Assembly (NCBI RefSeq): GCF_033954455.1 | Contig: NZ_CP121473.1 | Coordinates: 2,342,501-2,406,500 of the forward strand | DNA from: Thiorhodovibrio litoralis | Lineage (GTDB): Bacteria > Pseudomonadota > Gammaproteobacteria > Chromatiales > Chromatiaceae | Length of the DNA: 64,000 bases | Direction of reading: 5' to 3' | Shown here: positions 34,785-43,729 of the stretch, one piece after another | Layout: each line of letters starts with the position of its first letter | Numbering within the stretch: the first letter of the stretch is position 1 | Made by a program: the position numbers and the translations under genes | The notes under the pieces: model-generated | Told to the model about the DNA's origin: nothing | The model's input: only the letters and a program-made list of their open reading frames with translations | Database searches by the model: none

Positions 34785-36701
34785 CTAGGCGCTTTGCAGT
34801 TCGTCGGCGAGGGAGGCGATCTCCTCGACGGCGGACGCCAGTTCCTCAGCCCCTTGCGACTGCTGCTGGGAAGCGGACGCCGCCTCGGTCGCGGCCTTAT
34901 CGGCCTGCTGAGCGGCAGCGGAGATCTGCTCGATGCCAGTCTTCACCTGGGTGACAGCCGCGACAATCTCACCAGCGGCGGCAAGAATTTCCTGCGTTCC
35001 TTCCTCCACGGTGACGATATCCGTCTCGATGGTTGTCAGATTGGCTGTGGTCGCCTTGGCCTTTTCCACCTCAGTGAGCGCAGAGGAGACAATCTCCTCC
35101 AGATCGCGCCCGACGATGCCGATCTGATCCTGCACTGCCTTGACCAGATCCTTGATGTTGTCGGCGTTTTCGGCCGAGTCATGGGCCAGGTTGCGAATGT
35201 CGGTGGCCACCACCACAAAGCCCTTGCCGAATTCACCCGCCCGCGCTGCTTCAATCGAACCATTCACAGCCAACATATTGGTCTGGATGGAAACCGTAGT
35301 GATGGCGTCGACGATCTTGTCAATGCGCCGGGAAACTAGCTCCAGGTCATTGATCTGTTTGATGCTCGAGCGCGAGGCATCCGCCGCAGTCGAGACCCCG
35401 CTAACCAGGCCGTCGACGGTGGTCTTGTTCTCGGCCAACAGGGCCTTGATCGCTTCCACCTTCTCGGCGCCGGCGGTGGCGCGCGCCTGGGCCAGCTCCA
35501 GCCCCCGCTCGATCTGGGTCACAGCAGCGGCCGACTCCTCGGTGCTCGCAGACTGCACCTCGGCACCCTTGCGGATCTGGTCGATAGCGACCTCGATCTG
35601 GGTGCTGGAACGATTGATCTCAGCGACGGCGGATGACAGTTCCTCAGCGGCGGAGGCCACCTCCTCGGCACTCTTGGCGACATCGGTCGATGTCTTGAGG
35701 TCCTCGGCCAGCTCCGAGAGCGCCTGGGCCGCCTGCTCGCACTCGGCCAACGCCTGCGACTGTTCAGCCACCGTCTTGGCGGCTTCCTCGGCAGCAGCGG
35801 ACTGCTCCTCGGCAGCGGCGGCAATATCCTCCGAGCCCTTGAGCGCCTGCTTGGCGGCGGTGCTCGACTGCTGGGCGCCGGTGGCGATCTCCTGCACGCC
35901 CTTGACGATCTCGGCCGCATCCTGACGGATCTGCTCCAGTTGGGTAATGATGGACTTACCCTTTGCCGCCTCCGCCCCCACGGTTTTGGCCGATGTGCCG
36001 ATGCCCTGGGCGATGGTCTTCACCTCGCCTTGGATCTGCCCCACCAGGTCTTGGATCTGCTTGGCGCTCTTCTCCGAGGTCTCGGCCAGGGTGCGCACCT
36101 CGTCAGCCACCACCGCGAATCCCTTGCCGTGCTTGCCGGCGCGGGCCGCCTCGATGGCAGCATTGAGCGCCAGCAGGTTGGTTTGGTCAGCGATGCGCGC
36201 CACTGCCTTGACGATATCGCCGATGTTGGCCGCCTGTTTCTCCAGTTCGGCCACGCGCTCGACCGAGGCCGATTGACGCTGGGCCGAGAGACCGACATTC
36301 GTAACCAGAGCGTCGATCTCAGCGCTGGCCTTAGCCACCAAGGTCTGAGTGGCATCACTCTTCTCTTGACTGGTATTCGCGCTACGCAATTGGCGCCCGA
36401 TGGCCACCTCGACCTGTTTGAAGGCCGTGAGTGACTCCTGGGCCGCACCGGACGCCTCCTCGGCGCCGGCGGCAATCTGATCGACCGCGCGCTTGAGTTC
36501 CTCAGCCGCGGAGGCTGCCTCATTGACGCCCGAGGACAACTCGCCGGTGGCGGCGGCGATGCGCTCGGCCGCCTGCTGCTGCTTGGCCAGGGTGCGCGCG
36601 CGCTTGCGCTGCGCCTCCGCCTCGCGGGCGGCCGCCGCCGATGTCTTGCCTTCAGCCGCATTGGCGCTAGCGGCGGTTGAGGAATGTTTCACGAGGGCCA
36701 T
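34785..36701 (-). CDS. Soluble chemoreceptor with two tandem signalling modules
   Basis: A 638-residue receptor with no membrane segment. It contains two complete signalling tips: [20 protein letters not shown] then [15 protein letters not shown] (near 180-240), and [20 protein letters not shown] then [15 protein letters not shown] (near 470-530). Ala/Glu/Ser-rich heptad coiled coils flank both, with many EEAS/EELASA-type patches that could be methylation sites. No sensory domain is recognisable. ATG 36701 (MALVKHSS) follows AGGAG by eight bases and is preferred to ATG 36749. It is the first gene of the operon. Its promoter region now abuts an IS element about 95 bases upstream. Confidence 0.9.
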   Translation of the reverse strand: MALVKHSSTAASANAAEGKTSAAAAREAEAQRKRARTLAKQQQAAERIAAATGELSSGVNEAASAAEELKRAVDQIAAGAEEASGAAQESLTAFKQVEVAIGRQLRSANTSQEKSDATQTLVAKASAEIDALVTNVGLSAQRQSASVERVAELEKQAANIGDIVKAVARIADQTNLLALNAAIEAARAGKHGKGFAVVADEVRTLAETSEKSAKQIQDLVGQIQGEVKTIAQGIGTSAKTVGAEAAKGKSIITQLEQIRQDAAEIVKGVQEIATGAQQSSTAAKQALKGSEDIAAAAEEQSAAAEEAAKTVAEQSQALAECEQAAQALSELAEDLKTSTDVAKSAEEVASAAEELSSAVAEINRSSTQIEVAIDQIRKGAEVQSASTEESAAAVTQIERGLELAQARATAGAEKVEAIKALLAENKTTVDGLVSGVSTAADASRSSIKQINDLELVSRRIDKIVDAITTVSIQTNMLAVNGSIEAARAGEFGKGFVVVATDIRNLAHDSAENADNIKDLVKAVQDQIGIVGRDLEEIVSSALTEVEKAKATTANLTTIETDIVTVEEGTQEILAAAGEIVAAVTQVKTGIEQISAAAQQADKAATEAASASQQQSQGAEELASAVEEIASLADELQSA

Positions 36702-36796
36702 GCGGTGTCTCCTGAGGTTCGCACTGAAAGGTCTGACCAGCTTATTCAAGTCTAGCCGATATCCGCAACGTCAAGACCAAACAAATCAATTATTCT

Positions 36797-38409
36797 TTCA
36801 CCGGTGTCCGGTTCAAATTTCCACCATGACGCATAATTCCACCATACAGAAGCGCCATGCAGTCCTGTGCAAGCGTGTTGCAGTTGGAATGCGTTTTTTG
36901 TCTCGTTGGACAGGGCCGCTGTAGCGGTCCGCGAAATAGAAAACCGCTGGGAAAAACTGAAAAAAAGACTTGACAAGCACATTGAGTGTTCGCAACACGT
37001 GGGTGTCTCAAAGATACCACACTGGAGTGCTCCTCATGATCCCCAACCGACTCGATGCCCTGATGAATGGCCTGCTTAATGACACCGTTTTCGCCGACCT
37101 GGTGGCGCCCGTGCAGCGCGCACTGGCGTTTGTGCGCCGGGCAGCCTCGGTGGGGCGGGTGTTGAGCATGGAGCGCTTTATTGCCTTGGGCGTGTGGCGG
37201 CAGTTGCAGGGGATGGGGGTGCTGCGCGAGCAGGTGCAAGCACTCGATCATCTGCGTGATCAGCTGGCCCCGCAGGCAGAGTCGGTGGTGCCCTTGGCGC
37301 GCTCGACCTGGTCCGATGCCTTGGCCTCCACTGAACGCCGCGCATTGCTGCAAGCGATGATTCCGGTGCTGATGCGCGAGGTGGGGGCGGTGCTGCCTGA
37401 TCGTCTGGCGGGAGTTCCTGGACTGGATGGCCGCCCGGTGCGGGCGATGGATGGCACCTATCAGGAAGAAAGTGCGCATTATCGCCGCTGCACGCCCAAG
37501 CAAGGCGGGGAGGATAATCCCAAGGGACATGGCGAGTTGGTGTTCTACAACCTGCGCCTGGGGTTGGCCGAGGATGCGTTGGTGGAGACGCGTAGCCGCC
37601 ATGAGATCAACCTATTGCGGGACTACGATGCGCGCCCGGGCGCGCTGACACAGGAGGCGCGAACGCTGTGGGTGGTTGATCGCGCCTTCATTGATGCCGC
37701 CTTCTGGGACCGGAAGAAACGCACCCAGGGCAGTACCCTGATCACGCGCATGAAGTCAAATCTGGTGGTGGGCTCGCGTGCCGCCATGCCCATTGCCAAG
37801 ACGCCGGAGAACGCCGTGGTGCTGCGCGATGAGCGCCGGGCCTTGTTGAGTTCTTCTCAGGAATGGCGGTTGATCACCTTGCGCACCCGCCAGGGTCGGC
37901 GCTTGGAGTTTCTGACCAATGATTTCAGTCTCTTGCCCGGTGTTGTCGCGTTTCTTTATGCCCGCAGATGGGACGAGGAGGTGTACTTCAAGGAAGCCAA
38001 GCAGTCTCTGGGCTTGCTCTGGGAGCAAACCGAGACCTTTGCCTCGCATCTGGCCCCGATCCACTTAACCGCCGTGCGCTATTGCCTGCTGGCGTTCGCC
38101 CAGATCCAAGGCGCCGGGACGCGGGTCTGCGAAGTCCGCACGGCCGTAGGCGCGCAGCTCAGTGAGCTCGATTTCGCCAAACGCCTGTGGGGCTTTTTCC
38201 GCGCCTTGATCGCCGAGGCCGTCGACGGACTCCAGAAGACGTTCGGGCCAGCCGGCACGCTGGTGATGAGTGCCATCGATGAGCGGGTGCAGCGCTTCTT
38301 TGTCCAGGCATTGCAACTCGATGAGTTTACCCTTCGGTTAGAAGGCGTGGAGCACGGTTCTATCGAGGCTTGAGCCGGCCAGTATGGCTTTTTTGAACTC
38401 CGAAACGTG
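36797..38409 (+). mobile_element. IS4-type insertion sequence between the che operon and cusA
   Basis: The right boundary is fixed by cusA: codons are family-like down to position 38410. The left boundary is tentative. A CAC..CGG-GTTCAAA..CCAT pattern at about 36800-36827 resembles the inverted sequence at about 38380-38409, which would make imperfect terminal repeats. One transposase gene is inside. No direct repeat of the target can be shown, because the two flanks come from different loci. Confidence 0.6.
37036..38373 (+). CDS. IS4-family DDE transposase
   Basis: A 445-residue transposase. [11 protein letters not shown] holds the first catalytic aspartate and [10 protein letters not shown] the second. 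The IS4 signature Y-x2-R-x3-E-x6-K is perfect in [18 protein letters not shown] 37036 ([10 protein letters not shown]) follows GGAGTGCTCCTC closely. A TTGACA in the upstream stretch (36971-36976) may be its -35 box. The gene looks intact, so the element may still be mobile. Confidence 0.88.
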   Translation: MIPNRLDALMNGLLNDTVFADLVAPVQRALAFVRRAASVGRVLSMERFIALGVWRQLQGMGVLREQVQALDHLRDQLAPQAESVVPLARSTWSDALASTERRALLQAMIPVLMREVGAVLPDRLAGVPGLDGRPVRAMDGTYQEESAHYRRCTPKQGGEDNPKGHGELVFYNLRLGLAEDALVETRSRHEINLLRDYDARPGALTQEARTLWVVDRAFIDAAFWDRKKRTQGSTLITRMKSNLVVGSRAAMPIAKTPENAVVLRDERRALLSSSQEWRLITLRTRQGRRLEFLTNDFSLLPGVVAFLYARRWDEEVYFKEAKQSLGLLWEQTETFASHLAPIHLTAVRYCLLAFAQIQGAGTRVCEVRTAVGAQLSELDFAKRLWGFFRALIAEAVDGLQKTFGPAGTLVMSAIDERVQRFFVQALQLDEFTLRLEGVEHGSIEA

Positions 38410-39777
38410 AGTAATAATCAGCAGGCTGAAGAAGAGCGCCGGGCCGACCTCGGCGGCGGCTTCGCCGATCACCCTCCAATGGTCCTCGCCGCGCGGGCGC
38501 TCGCCATGCGCGGCTTGCCAACGCTCAAGATGCTTATGGGCGTTCTCGATCATCACAATGGCCGCGTCCACCATGGCACCGATGGCAATGGCGATGCCGC
38601 CTAAGGACATGATGTTGGCGTTGATGCCCTGGTGTTGCATGATGACGAAGGCCGCCAGAATGCCGAGCGGCAGGCTGATGATGACCACCAACGCCGAGCG
38701 CAGATGGAACAGGAAGGCGATGCACACCAGAGCGACGACGATGAATTCCTCAATCAGCTTGGTCTTGAGGTTGTCCACCGCATCCAGAATCAGCCCGGAA
38801 CGGTCGTAGGTCTCGACGATCTCGACCCCATCGGGCAAGCTCGCGCGCAGGGCCTCGAGCCGATTCTTGACCGCATCTATAGTGGCAAGCGCATTCTCGC
38901 CCGAGCGCATCACGATAATGCCGCCGGTGATCTCGCCTTCGCCGTCGAGGTCCGCCACCACCCGGCGCATCTCGGGGCCGATCTGCACCCGCGCGATGTC
39001 GCGCAGCAGCACCGGGGTGCCTTCAGGACTGGTGCGCACCGGGATCAACTCGATATCCTCAAGCGAGCGCAGATAACCGCGCGTGCGCACCATGTATTCG
39101 GCCTCGGCCAATTCCAACACCGAGCCGCCGACATCGCGGTTGGCGTTCTGCACCGCTGTGATGACCTGCCGCAGCGGGATGCCGAACCCGCGCAGCTTCT
39201 CCGGGTCGACCACAATTTGATACTGGCGCACCATGCCACCGACGGTCGCCACCTCGGCCACGCCGGGCAGGGATTGCAGCTCGAACTTCAAGAACCAGTT
39301 CTGCAGGCTGGTCAACTCGGCCAGATCATGCTGACCGCTGCGGTCCACCAGCGCATAGCTGTAGATCCATCCCACGCCGGTCGCATCCGGGCCGAGACGC
39401 GGCTGCACGCCGTCCGGCAGATCGGCCGCAGCCTGATTCAAATACTCGAGCACCCGGGCGCGCGCCCAGTAGAGGTCGGTGCCGTCCTCGAAGATCACAT
39501 AGACATAGCTGTCGCCAAAAAAGCTATAACCACGCACCGCCTTGGCGCCCGGCACCGACAGCATGGTGGTGGTGATGGGGTAGGTGACCTGTTCCTCGAC
39601 CACCCGCGGCGCTTGACCGGGAAAGCTGGTCTTGACGATCACCTGCACGTCGGACAGATCGGGAATGGCATCTAGCGGTGTGCGCGCCAGGGCATAGAGG
39701 CCCCAGGCCGTCAGCGCCAGGGCCGCGAGCAGGACCAGGAAGCGGTTGTTGAGCGACCAGGCGATGACCGCTTTCAT
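38410..39777 (-). pseudogene. cusA: CusA-type heavy-metal RND efflux pump, 3' half lost
   Basis: The first 456 residues match a heavy-metal RND pump: [92 protein letters not shown] and [20 protein letters not shown]. CusA is normally about 1040 residues. Here the family sequence stops after SLLIIT and 23 unrelated residues from the IS follow to a stop at 38338. The remaining transmembrane helices and second porter domain are absent from the window, so the pump cannot work. The start abuts the cusB stop directly. Confidence 0.92.
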
Positions 39778-41130
39778 CTAGTGGGCTCCATGTCCGCGGG
39801 CCGCTGCCGCGCCTTCGGCATCGGGCTCGGGCTCAGTTAGGCGCTGGAAGCTCGCCTGCAGATTGGATTCTGAGTCGATCAGGAACTGCCCGGAGGTCAC
39901 GACGCGATCGCCCGCCTCAAGGCCGGAGAGAATCTCCACCGCGCCATCGCGCTGCATGCCGGTGACCACGTCGACCGGCTGGAAGCGCCCGTCGCCGAGC
40001 GCCAGCACCACGCTCTCGCGCTCACCGGTCATGATCAGCGCCTCGGCCGGGATCTTGAGCACATCCTTCTTGGGTCCACCAAAGATCTCCACGTCCGCGA
40101 ACATATTCGGCTTCAGGCTCAGGTCTGGGTTGTCGAAGACCAAGCGCACGCGCAGGGTGCGGGTGTTTGGGTCCAGTTCCGGATAGAGATAATCGACCTT
40201 GCCTTTCCAGTCGCGCCCCGGCCGCGCCGGCACGCGCATCTCTGCTGCGGCGCCCGGCTTGAGCCAGTCAATCTGGTGTTCGTAGACGTCGACCATCACC
40301 CACACGCGGCTTAAGTCCGCCACCCGAAACATCTCGGTGGCCTCGGTGACATACATCCCCTCGCGTGCGGCGATGTGGGTGACGATGCCGTCCATGGGCG
40401 CGCGGATGGGCACCCGGTTGCGCGGTTCGCCGTCGCGCTCGATGGCGGCGATCACATCGTCCGGCACCGCCAGCAGCCGCAGCAGATTGCGCGCCTTGTC
40501 CGCGCTGATGCGGCGTTGGCCGCCGCCTTCGCGCGAGAGCAGAAAATCGACCTGGGCGGACAATATCTGCGGCGCATAGAGCTCCGCCAGCGTCTCTCCC
40601 TGTTTCACCGGCTCGCCCTCGGCGCGCAGGTCGAGCGCCTCGATCCAGCCCGGCGCGCGCGGATGCACATGCGCAAGGCGCGTCTCGTCATAGGTCACAC
40701 GCCCGAGGGTGCGGATATAGCGCCACAGGGTGCCGCGCTCCGCCGCCGCCGTGCGCACGCCGAGCGTCTGCACCACCGCCGATGTCAGACCGACCTCCGG
40801 ATGCTTGCCGGTCATGGGGGCGAGCCATTTCTCGACCAGATCCATGCCGCAGATCGGGCAGGTGCCGGGCTCGTTCTTGATGATCTGCGGATGCATGGGG
40901 CAGACGTATTTCGGATCGGCATGATGATGCTGATTATGGCGCGCATGCTCGACCAGGCTGTCGTCTTGCGCCTCGGCCCGAGATTCGCTTGGCGACGCCT
41001 CCGCGCCAGCAGCCGGGTCCGCGAAGCTAACTCCCCAGCCGAGGGCCAACAAGCCAAGCAGGGAGATCGAAGCCAGAAAAAGACCAGCCAGCGGTTGGCT
41101 GTCTTTCGATGCAAGCACAGGTTTGGACAT
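39778..41130 (-). CDS. cusB: CusB-type periplasmic adaptor with heavy-metal-binding domain
   Basis: A 450-residue membrane-fusion protein. The N-terminus has a membrane anchor (GLFLASISLLGLLALGWGV), a histidine-rich stretch (HARHNQHHHAD) and a metal-binding motif YVCPMHPQIIKNEPGTCPIC-GMDL. The adaptor body follows: VHPRAPGWIEAL, VKQGETLAELYAPQ, APMDGIVTHIAAREGMYV, FRVADLSRVWVMVDVYE and VVTSGQFLIDSESNL. ATG 41130 follows GAGGA. It appears intact, but its pump partner is truncated and no outer-membrane factor is present, so it is probably an orphan. It may still bind copper or silver in the periplasm. Confidence 0.92.
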   Translation of the reverse strand: MSKPVLASKDSQPLAGLFLASISLLGLLALGWGVSFADPAAGAEASPSESRAEAQDDSLVEHARHNQHHHADPKYVCPMHPQIIKNEPGTCPICGMDLVEKWLAPMTGKHPEVGLTSAVVQTLGVRTAAAERGTLWRYIRTLGRVTYDETRLAHVHPRAPGWIEALDLRAEGEPVKQGETLAELYAPQILSAQVDFLLSREGGGQRRISADKARNLLRLLAVPDDVIAAIERDGEPRNRVPIRAPMDGIVTHIAAREGMYVTEATEMFRVADLSRVWVMVDVYEHQIDWLKPGAAAEMRVPARPGRDWKGKVDYLYPELDPNTRTLRVRLVFDNPDLSLKPNMFADVEIFGGPKKDVLKIPAEALIMTGERESVVLALGDGRFQPVDVVTGMQRDGAVEILSGLEAGDRVVTSGQFLIDSESNLQASFQRLTEPEPDAEGAAAARGHGAH

Positions 41131-41151
41131 GCAATGATCCTCGTCACCTGT

Positions 41152-42402
41152 TCAATTCTTGACGATCGTCAAGTCCGTCATGGAACGCAGCCGAAGCGCG
41201 TTCGTGATCACCGAGACAGAGCTGAAGCTCATCGCGGCCGCGGCAATGATCGGCGAGAGCAGCAGGCCGAATACCGGATAGAGCACACCCGCCGCGATAG
41301 GCACGCCGAGGGCGTTATAGACGAAGGCGAAGAACAGATTCTGACGGATGTTGCGCATGACCGCACGGCTCAGCCGCCGGGCGCGCAGGATACCGCGCAG
41401 ATCGCCCTTGACCAGGGTGACACCGGCGCTTTCCATGGCCACATCGGTCCCGGTGCCCATGGCGATGCCAACATCAGCTTGGGCCAGTGCCGGGGCATCA
41501 TTGATGCCGTCTCCGGCCATCGCGACCCGGTGCCCCTCGGCCTGCAGGCGCTTGACGATGTCGGCTTTGCGCTCCGGCAGGACCTCTGCTTCGACCCTGT
41601 CGATGCCGAGTGTGCGTGCCACGGCTGCGGCCGTGGTGGCGTTGTCGCCGGTCAGCATGACCACCGACAGGCCCTCGGCCTGTAGATCCCGGATCGCCTC
41701 CGCCGTTGTCTCCTTGATCGGGTCCGCGACGGCGATCAGTCCGGCGGCCTGATCGTCGATGGCGACGAGCATGACCGTCCGGCCCTCGGCGCGCTGCGAC
41801 TCGGCCTGGGCCTCCAGCGTGCCGGGCTCGATGTCGATCGTGGCGAGATAGCGACTGGTGCCAATGGCGACGCGGTGGCCACCAATGATGCCGGTGACGC
41901 CCTTGCCGGTGACGGACTCGAAGGTCTCGGTCTCGGTGAGGGTGAGGCCTTTGTCCTCGGCCCCCCGCACGATGGCCTCGGCCAACGGATGCTCGCTGGC
42001 GCGTTCCAGGCTGGCGGCAAGGCGAAGCAGGGTGTCCTCATCCTGATCGGACTCCGCATGGACCGCGACGAGCTTGGGTCGTCCTTCGGTCAGGGTCCCG
42101 GTCTTGTCCAGCACCAGGGTATCGACCTGCTCCATGACCTCCAGGGCCTCGGCATTCTTGACCAGCACCCCCATGCGCGCGCCCTTGCCGGTGCCGACCA
42201 TGATTGACATCGGTGTTGCGAGCCCAAGGGCGCAGGGACAGGCAATGATGAGCACGGCGACGGCATTGACCACGGCATGCGCCAGGCGCGGCTCCGGCCC
42301 CCAGACGAACCAGACGACAAAGGCCGCGACGGCGGACAGCACCACGGCGGGCACGAACCAGCCCGCAACCACATCGGCCAGACGCTGGATCGGGGCGCGC
42401 GG
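41152..42402 (-). pseudogene. copA: CopA-type copper P1B-ATPase, 5' part lost
   Basis: The C-terminal two thirds of a copper-transporting ATPase: [20 protein letters not shown], the ion-channel motif [17 protein letters not shown], phosphorylation site DKTGTLTEG, the HP motif region [11 protein letters not shown], and [20 protein letters not shown]. Full-length CopA is about 750-820 residues and begins with metal-binding domains and four more helices, all missing here. An open frame extends upstream to ATG 42453, but those residues come from a different gene in another frame. The junction lies at about 42400-42430. A shortened product is possible but could not move copper. Confidence 0.88.
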
Positions 42403-42424
42403 TCGCGGTATCGAGACGCTGGCG

Positions 42425-42794
42425 CACAAAAAAACCAAAGCGCCAGCAACCACAAACTCGCCGCCACCGCCGAGGGCAGGCGCAGCGCGAATTCGTTCAG
42501 GCCCAGCGCCTTCACCGACCCCGCTTGAAGCCAGTAGATCAGCACCGGTTTGTCGTAGCGCGGCTCGCCATCCTTGTAGGGCGTGATGAAATTGCCGCTT
42601 GCCAGCATCTCGCGGGTCGCCTAGGTAAAGGCGCCCTCGTCGAGATCATAGAGCGGCGGGCCGCCTAACTGCCAGAAAAACGTCAGCCAAACGACCAGCA
42701 ACAGCAGCCAGGCCGACGTCAGCCAGCGAGTCGGAAGCGGAGCCGGGGCAGAGGTCTGAGCCGGATCGCGCGAATGGTCAACATCGGCTGTCAT
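42425..42794 (-). pseudogene. Glycosyltransferase family 39/ArnT-like gene, N-terminal fragment with an in-frame TAG
   Basis: From ATG 42794 the frame reads a membrane N-terminus (SAWLLLLVVWLTFFWQLGG) and [12 protein letters not shown], then TAG (42622-42624) where related proteins usually have a glutamate codon, then [40 protein letters not shown] and [20 protein letters not shown]. This is the start of a PMT/ArnT-type glycosyltransferase (normally about 500 residues). The remainder is gone and copA sequence begins. It overlaps the stop of the Uma2 gene by four bases, so it was once a translated operon member. Confidence 0.8.
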
Positions 42795-43369
42795 GTCAGA
42801 GATGTTTCAGGTGTATCCACATCCAGATAGATATCCGCCACGTCCAGAGAGGTCGCCAGACAATCCAGCCGGATCTCGCCGCTGCTGTAGACTTCCGCTT
42901 GCCAGTTATTGATCCGACGAAACACCTCCACCCGAGCGGCATCCTGCCCTACCAGCAGATATTCCATCAAGCTGGGCAAAGTCTGGTAAGCCAGCAGTTT
43001 CTCGCGCCGGTTGATGCGCTCGGTGGATTTGGACAGCACCTCGACAATCAGACAGGGGGTGCGACTGAAATAGGTTTCGCGATCCTGCCCGTCGCAGGAC
43101 AGCAGCAAGTCCGGGTAGTAAAACAGCGTCTGACCGCTGATTTCCAACTGCACCTTCATATCCGAGGTGAAAAGCTGACAACCCTTGCGTCGGGCGGCCG
43201 GAGTCAAAGCAAAGGCCAGCGCATTAACGATCAATCCATGCGCACGGCTCGCGCACGTCATGGCATAAACCTGCCCGTCAATGTACTCGTGGCGGATCTC
43301 GTTCTCAGCCTCCCCAGCCAGATAGTCTGCAACACTCAGCTCGGATGTCCGTTCGGCAACTGATGACAT
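42791..43369 (-). CDS. Uma2-family (DUF820) putative restriction-endonuclease-like protein
   Basis: A 192-residue protein of the PD-(D/E)XK-like Uma2 family, common in multiple copies in cyanobacteria and phototrophic proteobacteria; function not established. Features: IRHEYIDGQVYAMT (conserved glutamate), LIVNALAFAL, FYYPDLLLSC (PD motif), TPCLIVEVLSKSTERIN (ExLS motif) and RREKLLAYQTLPSLMEYLLV. ATG 43369 begins the homology; upstream in-frame ATG 43432 is less likely. It precedes the glycosyltransferase pseudogene with a four-base overlap. Confidence 0.85.
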   Translation of the reverse strand: MSSVAERTSELSVADYLAGEAENEIRHEYIDGQVYAMTCASRAHGLIVNALAFALTPAARRKGCQLFTSDMKVQLEISGQTLFYYPDLLLSCDGQDRETYFSRTPCLIVEVLSKSTERINRREKLLAYQTLPSLMEYLLVGQDAARVEVFRRINNWQAEVYSSGEIRLDCLATSLDVADIYLDVDTPETSLT

Positions 43370-43729
43370 GGTGGAACTTCTCAACGATAAACCCATTCGA
43401 CGATAAATCAGTGTAGCCAAGCTCATGCGCACATATCAGATACATACCTCAACATCAGAACCTGCCAAGACCCCCTAGCTATGTCAGCAAAAAGCTGCAA
43501 TAAATAGCGCATATTTCCTTCATTTCGCGCCTGATTTGACCGTCGGCGCACTTGGAAGTCAGGTGAATATCCAACAATCGCTGTCTCAAAGCAACCCCAC
43601 AGATCGACTCCTTCATCCTTCGCCTCAATGAGCCTGAAGGATGACTTTAATGAGCAACGTAAGGTTTCGGGTAATGCGCCAAATTGGTCCGGAGAGGTTC
43701 CGAGACACACGACTGACCGGTAAACGAAT
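43370..43729 (+). other. Interval upstream of the phosphorelay kinase
   Basis: AT-richer than its surroundings. A minus-strand frame is open across it and into the kinase gene, but it has no start with a ribosome site and no recognisable motif. No firm regulatory site is seen. Confidence 0.3.
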
